A stretch of 34,108 bases of DNA from NCBI GenBank assembly GCA_036502005.1, contig DASXZH010000045.1, forward strand, positions 1-34,108, given 5' to 3'. Positions 15,358 through 23,223 of the stretch are shown in pieces. Under the pieces are notes generated by a model. The model made no database searches, was not told the DNA's origin, and saw only the letters and a program-made list of their open reading frames with translations. Source of the DNA: DASXZH01 sp036502005 (lineage in GTDB: Bacteria > Armatimonadota > Fimbriimonadia > Fimbriimonadales > Fimbriimonadaceae). How positions within the stretch are numbered: position 1 is the first letter of the stretch; each line of letters opens with the position of its first letter. A program made the position numbers and the translations under genes.

Positions 15358-16441
15358 ATTCCCTAACCGCTTTACTCACAAGGTCCAAAATGTTGCGGGC
15401 TGCGTCCGGCTGATCCCATTCGGCAAGCGCCTGCTGGGCTTTTTCACGCAGAGAGGGATTTTCAATCCATCCGGACAAGGCCTCTTGCAGTTTGGATGGA
15501 TGAAGGACGTCCTGAGGGATAACGACTGCCGCGCCCATTTCTTCAAACTCTTGCGCATTATATAGCTGATGATTCGCGTACGCCGCCGGGTACGGCACAA
15601 GCACACTTGGAAGCCGGAAGGCTGCCAATTCCGATAGTGTTCCAGCCCCAGAACGACCAACAACCAAGGATCCTTCCGCGTAAGCATTTCCCATCGCGGA
15701 ACCCTCTAGAAAGGACTTCATTTCATAGATGTTTCCGATGCCTAGCTTTTCGTAGGTTGGGAAGATCGTTTCGAAATGGGCTTTGCCGGTAACGTGCACC
15801 CAACGCAGGTCTTTTTCGGTCATGCGAGTTGCTGTTGCTACGGCTGATTCGTTTAGGGCAGCCGCGCCTTGGGAACCGCCGACAACAAGGACGCAAATCG
15901 GCGAAGCGTCGATCATCAAGTGGTGGCTGGCCGCTATCTCCCGTAGCTCTTCTCGAACCGGCATGCCGGTCCAAACGACTTTGCCCTTCTCAAAATGCTG
16001 TTCGGCAGATTTGAACGTGCTGGCAATGTATTTTGCCCTTTTGGCGGCGATTAGATTAGTTCGTCCGGGAACGCTATTTTGCTCATGCACCACAAGCGGG
16101 ATGCCCATGCGAGTGCCCGCCATTATGATGGGCGCGCTGGAGTAGCCGCCAGTGGAAAACAAAGCGTGGGGCTTTGCCTTTTTGATGGCGCCGCGGGCCA
16201 TGACCGACGCCCGCGCCAAGTTCAGCGCAGCGCGCATGCCCCGAAACGATTTAAGACTGTAAATAGGCTCTGAAGGAAAGCCACGAAAGGCAATGCCAGC
16301 ACGCTCACAAGAGCGCTGCTCCTGCCCACGAAGTGACCCGAGATAGAGGACGTCCCAACCTTGCTGCTTAGCTAGGCGGGCGACCTCAAGCGCGGGAAAG
16401 ACGTGGCCGCCGGTTCCGCCACCTGTTACGATGAGCCGCAC
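15356..16441 (-). CDS. murG: UDP-GlcNAc:lipid I N-acetylglucosaminyltransferase MurG
   Basis: 361 residues, normal length. MurG transfers GlcNAc to lipid I on the cytoplasmic face to make lipid II. The N-terminal GGGTGGHVFPAL loop (residues 7-18), HEQNSVPGRTN, VVGGSQGAAALN and the C-terminal nucleotide-sugar segment VGRSGAGTLSELAAF are present. The start overlaps the ftsW end by 56 nt, the largest overlap in the cluster; no better internal start is seen because the N-terminal glycine loop begins at residue 5. The heptamer repeat tract begins at the stop codon. It is the last gene before the repeat-filled gap. Confidence 0.97.
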   Translation of the reverse strand: MRLIVTGGGTGGHVFPALEVARLAKQQGWDVLYLGSLRGQEQRSCERAGIAFRGFPSEPIYSLKSFRGMRAALNLARASVMARGAIKKAKPHALFSTGGYSSAPIIMAGTRMGIPLVVHEQNSVPGRTNLIAAKRAKYIASTFKSAEQHFEKGKVVWTGMPVREELREIAASHHLMIDASPICVLVVGGSQGAAALNESAVATATRMTEKDLRWVHVTGKAHFETIFPTYEKLGIGNIYEMKSFLEGSAMGNAYAEGSLVVGRSGAGTLSELAAFRLPSVLVPYPAAYANHQLYNAQEFEEMGAAVVIPQDVLHPSKLQEALSGWIENPSLREKAQQALAEWDQPDAARNILDLVSKAVRE

Positions 16442-17618
16442 GCTTCTTTACCTCCTCGGTTGCCGGCTCTGGCACCTTGCTGAGAGCGGCCTGGCTCAAA
16501 CCGATTGCCAACCACAAAGCCACCAAACTGGACCCGCCCGAGCTTATGAACGGCAGCGGAACTCCAATGGCGGGCAGGGTTGCGTTTGCCATCATTACGT
16601 TTAAAATCGTTTGAATGCCTATCCAAGAACCCACTCCCATTAGGACTAGACTTCCGAAACGAGTGGGCGCTTTGCGGCTAAGTTGAAACAGCCTTAGAAC
16701 GAGCAGGCAGAGGACGCCGAGAACGACCATCACTCCTACAAATCCGAATTCTTCGGCAATGGTGGCAAGCATAAAGTCGGTTGTGGCGGCCGGCTCAACA
16801 TGTTTAGCGCGACCTGCGCCAGGGCCGACGCCGATAAGGCCGCCGCTGGCCATGGCAAGCTCGGATTGGACAGTTTGATAGCCCGTATCGTCCATCATTT
16901 GAGTCGACCATCGATCGCCGTGGTGAAGGATGCGGTCCATTCGATAAGGCTGCTGGGCGACGAGGATGCCCACGCCGACGAAAGCAAGGACTCCGGCCGT
17001 AATCAGCGATTTCCTGCTCACGCCTCCCACGAACATCATCACGAAAGCGACCACGCCGACAATGAACGCGGTGCCCATGTCCGGCTCTTTCTCGATGAGA
17101 AGGGCAGCCGCTATAACCCAGACGAAGGGCATGAAGCGGGCCAGCTTGGGCACATAGATGCGGTCCATGGCATCGGCAAAATGCTTTGGCGCTTTGATCG
17201 CCTTGGGCCAAGGCGCACGGGTTGCGAAAACGGCGGCCAGGAACAGGATCACGCTTACCTTTATAAACTCGGCCGGCTGGATCTCGGCAGGGCCGATTTT
17301 AAACCAACGCGAAGCGCCATTGTGCTCAACCCCCAGCCCCGGAAGAAACGGCAAAATCAATGAAGCGACACTGATGATCCAAAGCCAACGGGAAGCCTTT
17401 TCCCATTTCTGAACGCCGATGCGGCAGATAATCGCGCCACAAATGAGCGCGATTGGCAAGAACATTAACTGCGAACGAAACTCTTTCGGAATGGCGCCAT
17501 AACCCGCACCAATCGATCGGGCATAACCGGCATCAAAAATGAACACCAGACCCAAGCCCGTAACGAGCAAGGCCAAAAACACCAAAACTGGGTCGTTAAT
17601 GCGTAGCGCTTTAGTCAT
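16386..17618 (-). CDS. ftsW: Septal peptidoglycan polymerase FtsW (SEDS family)
   Basis: 410 residues with about ten hydrophobic segments. As a SEDS protein it polymerises lipid II into glycan strands at the septum with the transpeptidase FtsI. The signature near the end reads GVPLPFISSGGSSL; most members have Tyr where this has the first Ser. Other conserved pieces are LPGLGVEHNGASRW, IQPAEFIKVSVI and KEPDMGTAF. The C-terminal tail is very basic (HRNRWRNRRPRL) and overlaps murG. It begins 8 nt inside the murD end. FtsI is encoded five genes upstream in the same coupled run. RodA is the alternative paralogue, but the cluster position favours FtsW. Confidence 0.94.
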   Translation of the reverse strand: MTKALRINDPVLVFLALLVTGLGLVFIFDAGYARSIGAGYGAIPKEFRSQLMFLPIALICGAIICRIGVQKWEKASRWLWIISVASLILPFLPGLGVEHNGASRWFKIGPAEIQPAEFIKVSVILFLAAVFATRAPWPKAIKAPKHFADAMDRIYVPKLARFMPFVWVIAAALLIEKEPDMGTAFIVGVVAFVMMFVGGVSRKSLITAGVLAFVGVGILVAQQPYRMDRILHHGDRWSTQMMDDTGYQTVQSELAMASGGLIGVGPGAGRAKHVEPAATTDFMLATIAEEFGFVGVMVVLGVLCLLVLRLFQLSRKAPTRFGSLVLMGVGSWIGIQTILNVMMANATLPAIGVPLPFISSGGSSLVALWLAIGLSQAALSKVPEPATEEVKKRAAHRNRWRNRRPRLSRA

Positions 17619-18936
17619 CTAGCCACTCCTTGGCAAGCTGTCGAAACTCGTCTCCGCGAGCTCGGAAATCCAAATACTGATCCATACTGGCGCATCCTGG
17701 CGCGAGCATGACCACTTCTCCGGGTTTTGCGGTGTTTATCGCTGCTGCAAAGGCCTCCCCCATCGTTGTAAAGACGGGAAAAGAGCCCTTAAGCTGCTCA
17801 CTAATTTTATCTCCGTCTGAACCAAATAAGTACGCTTTATTTTCACTTTTTGCAAGATATTCGCCGACGGGCGTAAAGTCCAAATCCTTGGTAATCCCGC
17901 CAATGAGCAGATGCTGCGGCGAATGGATGCTGCTGCTGGACGCGACGATCGCGCCGGGGTTGGTACACATCGAATTGTTGATGAGTTCGACGCCGTTTTT
18001 TGAACCCATTCTTTCCATCCGGTGGGCAATGCCGTGGAAGTTTTTTAACCCCTGTTCGATTTCTTTTGTTTGTTCTGGGGTTGGCGAATCCCAACTTGGA
18101 GTCACCATGGCCATGGCAAGAGTTGCTGCCATGGCCGCGTTTTGAATGTTATGGCACTCCTTGAAGGGAAGGTTTTCGATCTGAATGCGGGTGTGGCCCA
18201 GATAGATCTCTCGGTTATCATACAGCGTCTTAAGGACGGTGAACGGGGCGTTTTCCGAGGGAGTTGTCATGAGATCCGAGTGGTGAACGTAGGTGTCACC
18301 GTTGCCCATGTTGCTGTAAATCTTGCGCTTGGTGGCGGCGTAATCGGCGAAGCCGTTGTAGCGGTTGAGGTGGTCGGGCGTGATGTTGGTGATGGCCGCG
18401 CACTTGGGCCGGAATTCATCGATCCATTCCAATTGGAAGCTGCTAATTTCGGCAACGAGGACGTCTTCCGGTCCGCTGCTAGCAGCCGCTTCGACGAGGG
18501 GGACTTCATCGTAGCCGGAGCCGTAGATGTTGCCGCAGAGCTTGGCGTTTCCGGGCTTTAACTCGTTCATGCAGAGCCAGGCCATGACGGTGGTTGTGCT
18601 CTTTCCGTTTGTGCCAGTAATGGCGATAATACGGCTCTGGGCGATTCGGTAAGCGAACTCGACTTCGCCGATGATTTCGACTCCGTTCTTTTGGGTTTCT
18701 TTGAGGATCGGGCTGCGGCTATCGACTCCGGGCGAGGTGACGAGGATATCGGCTTGGTTGGCTGTGAAGGGCTGGGTGTGGTTGCCAACGATTTTGATGC
18801 CTTCATCTAGCTTTGGAAGCTGGCCGAGCGGTTTTGCGTCGTAAATAGTTGGTTCTGCGCCTCTCGCTTTCGCAGCCCGGGCAACCGCGATCCCACTTCG
18901 TCCGGCGCCGAGGATGGCGATCTTTTGGCCATTCAC
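17611..18936 (-). CDS. murD: UDP-MurNAc-L-alanine:D-glutamate ligase MurD
   Basis: 441 residues. MurD adds D-Glu to UDP-MurNAc-L-Ala. An N-terminal Rossmann-type start IAILGAGRSGIAVA binds the UDP substrate, with the ATP loop ITGTNGKSTTT at ~106-116. Other family segments are ITNITPDHLNRYN, PHRMERM-like AHRMERMG, and LIGGITKDLDF. The C-terminus has the LAPGCASMDQYLDFRARGDEF motif (family: LSPACASxDMFxNFxxRG). It overlaps mraY by 4 nt upstream and ftsW by 8 nt downstream. Nothing is missing. Confidence 0.96.
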   Translation of the reverse strand: MNGQKIAILGAGRSGIAVARAAKARGAEPTIYDAKPLGQLPKLDEGIKIVGNHTQPFTANQADILVTSPGVDSRSPILKETQKNGVEIIGEVEFAYRIAQSRIIAITGTNGKSTTTVMAWLCMNELKPGNAKLCGNIYGSGYDEVPLVEAAASSGPEDVLVAEISSFQLEWIDEFRPKCAAITNITPDHLNRYNGFADYAATKRKIYSNMGNGDTYVHHSDLMTTPSENAPFTVLKTLYDNREIYLGHTRIQIENLPFKECHNIQNAAMAATLAMAMVTPSWDSPTPEQTKEIEQGLKNFHGIAHRMERMGSKNGVELINNSMCTNPGAIVASSSSIHSPQHLLIGGITKDLDFTPVGEYLAKSENKAYLFGSDGDKISEQLKGSFPVFTTMGEAFAAAINTAKPGEVVMLAPGCASMDQYLDFRARGDEFRQLAKEWLDD

Positions 18937-19985
18937 TGCCGAGCCTCAGTTAAAATGGGCACCTTTAATGAAACGTTATTGTCGAAGTACTCCGGGTTAA
19001 AGTCGTGCCGAGCCCTCAAATTCACTAGGCCGATAGCCACTATTGCCAAGAGCATCTGGGCTAAAGCGAAGGACCAGACCACGCGGGACTCCGGCCACCC
19101 TTTCACTTCAAAAGAGTGATGAATGGGAGTAAAAGGAAAAAGCCGTTTCTTGGTGAGTTTGAAATATGCCACTTGCATGGGAACAGGCACAAGTTCGACA
19201 ATCATTACAAATCCCAGAATAAGCAAAGGCAAAATCAAGTCAGGGTGCCAATCGACAACCGGAGGCGGCGACCCAACGCCTCCAAGGCCCAAGAGAAGAA
19301 TGGCGGAGACGACACCAAAAACAGCACCAATCGAAAGGGCACCGACATCGCCCATGAATACCTTGGCAGGCGGTGCGTTCAAAAACAAGAAGGGCAAAAA
19401 CGCGCCGGCAAGCGCTGCCATCATGGGAATAACCATCCATTGGCCAGTGCAAGCCGCAATTCCAGCAAATCCAAAGCATAGGATAAGGCCTAGACTTCCA
19501 GCTAGAGCGTCCAGCCCGTCAGCAAAGTTATAAGCGTTACTGAAGAACAGAACGAGAAAAACCATTAAGGCCATCGGGCCCAATTCGTTCGGGATATCAA
19601 AGACTGCGCCCGCAAGGAAGGCTAACACTAGCTGCGCGACAATTTTCTGCTTCCAGCCAAGGCCTCGCTTGCCCTTCATAAGCTTGGGGATGATAAAGTC
19701 ATCTGTGAATCCAATAAGACTAAAACCAAAAATCCAAAGGGAGAACCCCCAATCGAATGTGGCGTAACCTATCCCCGCCATCAAACCTAAAAGAATAATG
19801 ATCCCGCCCATGGTCGGCGTACCTTGTTTCTTTTGGTGAGATTCCGGCGCCAGATTGTAAACGTTTTGGCGTGATTTTAGAGCGATGAGCCCTTTTAGAA
19901 TCGGTCCTGCCGAAATAGCTCCGGTGAGGAACGCCACTCCGAAGGCCAAAAAGCTCATACGAAAAAAAAGGTTTGGGATCATCAA
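18933..19985 (-). CDS. mraY: Phospho-MurNAc-pentapeptide translocase MraY
   Basis: 350 residues, about ten membrane segments. MraY links phospho-MurNAc-pentapeptide to undecaprenyl phosphate, giving lipid I. The catalytic DD pair is at residues 95-96 (GFTDDFIIPK), and GTPTMGGIII and VFMGDVGALSIG are present. Two conserved motifs deviate: the usual N-x-T-D-G reads NFADGLDAL (153-161), and the HHHFE motif reads HHSFE (289-293). The first two His and the aspartates stay intact, so activity is expected. Overlaps of 4 nt with murF and murD indicate coupling. Confidence 0.96.
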   Translation of the reverse strand: MMIPNLFFRMSFLAFGVAFLTGAISAGPILKGLIALKSRQNVYNLAPESHQKKQGTPTMGGIIILLGLMAGIGYATFDWGFSLWIFGFSLIGFTDDFIIPKLMKGKRGLGWKQKIVAQLVLAFLAGAVFDIPNELGPMALMVFLVLFFSNAYNFADGLDALAGSLGLILCFGFAGIAACTGQWMVIPMMAALAGAFLPFLFLNAPPAKVFMGDVGALSIGAVFGVVSAILLLGLGGVGSPPPVVDWHPDLILPLLILGFVMIVELVPVPMQVAYFKLTKKRLFPFTPIHHSFEVKGWPESRVVWSFALAQMLLAIVAIGLVNLRARHDFNPEYFDNNVSLKVPILTEARQ

Positions 19986-21742
19986 AGGGCGGGCTCCTTC
20001 AGGTAGTCGAGTGCCCGCTCCATTTCAAGCGCGCGACTGCCTTTGATCAAGACGACGTCGCCAGCTTTTAGGGATTTGAGGAATATGGTGATTTCTTCGA
20101 TCGAATCAACATATTTGAGTGCGGCTGGAGACATGCCATTTGATTGGGCGGCCGAACCGATCCAACGGGCTTTCTCGCCGTAGAGAACGGCGAGGTCGAT
20201 TCCGTGATGGGCGAGGGCTGCGCCAACTTGCCGGTGGTTATCTTCGGCGTAAGCGCCAAGCTCTCGCATTTCGCCAAGGATGGCGATGCGGCGGCCCTTG
20301 GCCGGTAGTTCTTCTAGAGTTTCTATTGCGGCGATGGCGCTGGCGGGGCTGGCGTTGTAGGCATCGAGAACAATGGTGACCCCGTTGTGCTCGATGATCT
20401 CCATTCGCATGGGTGGGAATTGGGCCTTTTGGAGGGCCTTTGCAGCCTTTTGGGGATCTACGCCGACTGTTGTAGCGACAAGAATGGCGGCGGCTGCATT
20501 GAGGGCAAAATGGCGGCCAACACCTGGGATTGTGGCGTTAAACCTTTGACCATTGACCGAGCCCTCGATTTCGCTATTTCGCCAATCGATGGCTTTGTAG
20601 GATTCGATTCGGCAATCGGCGGATTGGGAGAAGCCAAATGTTTTGACAGGAACTTTGGAGTATTTGGAGAGGAAATCTAGGTAGGGGCCTTCGGCCCATA
20701 AAACTGAAACGGTTTGATTCTTTTTTTCCCCTCCCTCCCGGTTCGCAAGCTCACCGCTTTCCTCTGTCGGCATGCGTGAGTCGGACTGCACTGCGTATAT
20801 TGGAAAGCTTTCGACCTCCCTCACGGAGGAGAGAGGTTTGGGCTGGTTGGCATTTAAAGAGTCGCGTTTTACTTGGGTTCGGTCGGACTCGTCGGTTTCC
20901 GGAACCTGTCCTCCCTCGGAATTTTCGTTTCTCGATTCTTGAGAATCAATTTCGAAAAGATTCTCAGATGATTTCAGATCTTGGTTGTTCGAGCCTCTCC
21001 CGCTTCGTTCCTCAGCGACCTCTCCTCTCGGGAGAGGTGAAGAATCTGTACGAGTGCCGTTATTCGCGCTCTTCGTAACCACTTCTTGATTCTCGATTGG
21101 GGAGGGGGAGTTAGTTAACGACTCCAACAGCTCTGCCTTGGCTCTGGCGATGCCTTCCCGACTTCCAACAATTTCGATATGCGAATAACCAATGTTTGTG
21201 ATGACGCCAATAGTCGGTTTTGTAAAAGATGCCAGGTGGGCGACCTGTCCAAATCCGCGCATACCCATCTCCACAACCACACTCTTGTGATAGGCTTCTA
21301 ACTCGGCCCAAAGCAGAGGAGAAGTGAACTCCGAGTTACGGTTGCCTTCTGTTTTTAAGACCGGACCCAATGGGGTTAATGCTGCCGCGATGAGTTCCTT
21401 AGTGGTCGTCTTTCCGGCGCTGCCCGTGATACCGATAACGGGGCCATTGAATGTATTGCGGATGCTTAAAGCGTAGTCGGCCAGGGCCTGCACCACGTTT
21501 GGCACCAAAATATGCGGGCTATCCACCGACTGTTCAGCCAAGACCGCTACAGCGCCAGCAGCGATAGCGGCTGCCGCGAAATCATGGCCATCAACGCGTT
21601 CACCCTTAATGGCGATAAAGAGATCGCCGGGCTTGACTTCGCGATTGTCCAACGCAAAACCCGTTATGGCGGAAGAAGGGTCAACGCCATTTAAGCTTCC
21701 GCCAACGATGGATGCAAAGTCCAAAACCAACAAGGGCTTCAA
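19982..21742 (-). CDS. murF: UDP-MurNAc-tripeptide:D-Ala-D-Ala ligase MurF, with a repeat-derived insert
   Basis: 586 residues; MurF is normally ~450. It joins D-Ala-D-Ala (from the Ddl half of MurC-Ddl) to the UDP-tripeptide. The family parts are clear: GFALDNREVKPGDLFIA, ATP loop ITGSAGKTTTKE (~105-116), NIGYSHIE, VVLDAYNASPASA, and ILGEMRELG. The excess is one block at residues ~210-346, between AKAELLESL and VSVLWAEGPYLDF, pieces that adjoin in ordinary MurF. The block is Ser/Glu/Asn-rich, looks disordered, and is encoded by dispersed repeats (see 20707-21112). The frame is kept. Overlaps with murE and mraY are 4 nt each. Confidence 0.95.
   Translation of the reverse strand: MKPLLVLDFASIVGGSLNGVDPSSAITGFALDNREVKPGDLFIAIKGERVDGHDFAAAAIAAGAVAVLAEQSVDSPHILVPNVVQALADYALSIRNTFNGPVIGITGSAGKTTTKELIAAALTPLGPVLKTEGNRNSEFTSPLLWAELEAYHKSVVVEMGMRGFGQVAHLASFTKPTIGVITNIGYSHIEIVGSREGIARAKAELLESLTNSPSPIENQEVVTKSANNGTRTDSSPLPRGEVAEERSGRGSNNQDLKSSENLFEIDSQESRNENSEGGQVPETDESDRTQVKRDSLNANQPKPLSSVREVESFPIYAVQSDSRMPTEESGELANREGGEKKNQTVSVLWAEGPYLDFLSKYSKVPVKTFGFSQSADCRIESYKAIDWRNSEIEGSVNGQRFNATIPGVGRHFALNAAAAILVATTVGVDPQKAAKALQKAQFPPMRMEIIEHNGVTIVLDAYNASPASAIAAIETLEELPAKGRRIAILGEMRELGAYAEDNHRQVGAALAHHGIDLAVLYGEKARWIGSAAQSNGMSPAALKYVDSIEEITIFLKSLKAGDVVLIKGSRALEMERALDYLKEPAL
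20707..21112. repeat. In-frame repeat insertion within murF
   Basis: About 405 bp (135 codons) without counterpart in ordinary MurF. It contains an 8-bp-arm hairpin ACCTCTCC/GGAGAGGT (21018-21038), a CCTCCCGGTTCGC..CTCACCG block shared with the intergenic repeat at 1713-1773, and further CCTCCCTC runs. The ends are pyrimidine-rich on the left (TTCCCCTCCC) and purine-rich on the right (GGGGAGGGGG), forming rough terminal inverted repeats. Encoded residues include SSPLPRGEVAEERSGRG, a typical translation of such palindromic repeats. Confidence 0.7.
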
Positions 21743-23223
21743 ACTTTCAGGGCCTCCCGGGCAATTTCCCGATCATCCATAGGATATTTCGTGCGCCCGA
21801 TGATTTGGTAATTCTCATGTCCCTTGCCGGCAATGACTACTACGTCGCCTGGATGAGCCTTTTTAAGCGTGTACTCGATTGCTTCGCGGCGATCGATAAT
21901 GCAGCAGGCATCCACCCCCGGGACCAGGCCGCTTTCGACATCTTTCAGAATCTGAACTGGATCTTCGGAGCGGGGGTTATCGCTGGTCAGCACGACCATA
22001 TCGCTGCGTTCGCTGGCGGCTTTGGCCATTTTGGGGCGCTTGGTTTTATCGCGATCTCCTCCGCAGCCAAAAACGGTGACGATTCTTGCCGGATGCAGTT
22101 GGCGAACCGAATCTAAAAGCTTTTGCAAAGCATCGGGGGTATGGGCGTAATCCACGATGATGCCAATTCCCTTGTCGTTTGGAACCGGCTCAAACCGGCC
22201 AGGAACGGGCCGCACGCCAGTAAGGGCTTTCCCGATTTGCTCAAGCGAGTAGCCCAGACAAATCATTCCCGCCGCCGCACTTAAGCAGTTCTGAACGTTG
22301 AAGGAGCCACCCAGCGGCACTTCGGTGACAATCTTGTCACCTTCATAAGCCAGTTGAAGTTGAATTTTGTTAAGCTCTACACTAAGGGCTTTGCCCACCA
22401 GATCTGCGCCGCGCAGGCCAAAGGTTAATACGTTTGATCCAAGTTCTTGTGACCAAACCTTGCCATATTTATCACCCACATTTAGGGCGGCCATAAAGTT
22501 TTTGCCCGAACGGGGGCCAAGCTCTCTAAACAGCCTAAACTTCGCTTGAGCATAGGCTTCCATAGAACCGTGATAATCCAAGTGGTCTTGGCTGAGGTTC
22601 GTAAAAACGGCGGCATCGAAATCGACGCCATCGATACGGCGCTGATCCAAAGCGTGGCTGCTGACTTCAATAGAAAGGGCTTGTACTTCTCGGTCTCGGG
22701 CTTCGGCCAATAGGGCCATGAGATCAACCGAAAAAGGCGTCGTGTTAGGCAATTCGCGGGAGATTCCAGGGATCTGAAAACCCAAAGTGCCCAAATAACC
22801 TGCCTTCTCGCCAAGGTTCTGGATCATGTCGCGAATGAGCCAAGCGACGGTGGTTTTGCCATTGGTGCCCGTCACACCAACGACCTTCATGGTCTTGGTT
22901 GGGTTCTTATAAAAAGCTCGACAAAGTCGCCAAACCAACTCCGGAAACCGCAAGCCCTCGTCGATCATGGCCGCTCTTGGCACGCCTTCAAGACGAGCCA
23001 CTTCGAGGCCTTTTTCAGAATGAACAAGAACGGCCGCTACCCCTTTTGAAATGGCTTCTTTCAGATAAGCCATGCCATCCGAAGTTTGGCTCGGCATTGA
23101 GATAAAAAGAGTGCTGGAATCGACGTGGCGCGAATCTGCGGATAGCCGCTCGATTTCTGCCTTTCCTTCGAGGACGTCGGGCTCAATTCCCGCGCATTCA
23201 AAGAGCGCGGACATCTGAATCAT
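21739..23223 (-). CDS. murE: UDP-MurNAc-L-Ala-D-Glu:meso-diaminopimelate ligase MurE
   Basis: 494 residues. MurE adds the third amino acid of the stem peptide. The ATP loop VTGTNGKTTVAWL is at ~117-129. The specificity motif is DNPR (415-418), the form linked to meso-diaminopimelate rather than lysine. Other family segments: TTPFSVDL, SIEVSSHALDQRRI, TNLSQDHLDYHGS, FGCGGDRDKTKRP and GKGHENYQ. It overlaps ftsI and murF by 4 nt each. Length and motifs are normal. Confidence 0.97.
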   Translation of the reverse strand: MIQMSALFECAGIEPDVLEGKAEIERLSADSRHVDSSTLFISMPSQTSDGMAYLKEAISKGVAAVLVHSEKGLEVARLEGVPRAAMIDEGLRFPELVWRLCRAFYKNPTKTMKVVGVTGTNGKTTVAWLIRDMIQNLGEKAGYLGTLGFQIPGISRELPNTTPFSVDLMALLAEARDREVQALSIEVSSHALDQRRIDGVDFDAAVFTNLSQDHLDYHGSMEAYAQAKFRLFRELGPRSGKNFMAALNVGDKYGKVWSQELGSNVLTFGLRGADLVGKALSVELNKIQLQLAYEGDKIVTEVPLGGSFNVQNCLSAAAGMICLGYSLEQIGKALTGVRPVPGRFEPVPNDKGIGIIVDYAHTPDALQKLLDSVRQLHPARIVTVFGCGGDRDKTKRPKMAKAASERSDMVVLTSDNPRSEDPVQILKDVESGLVPGVDACCIIDRREAIEYTLKKAHPGDVVVIAGKGHENYQIIGRTKYPMDDREIAREALKV

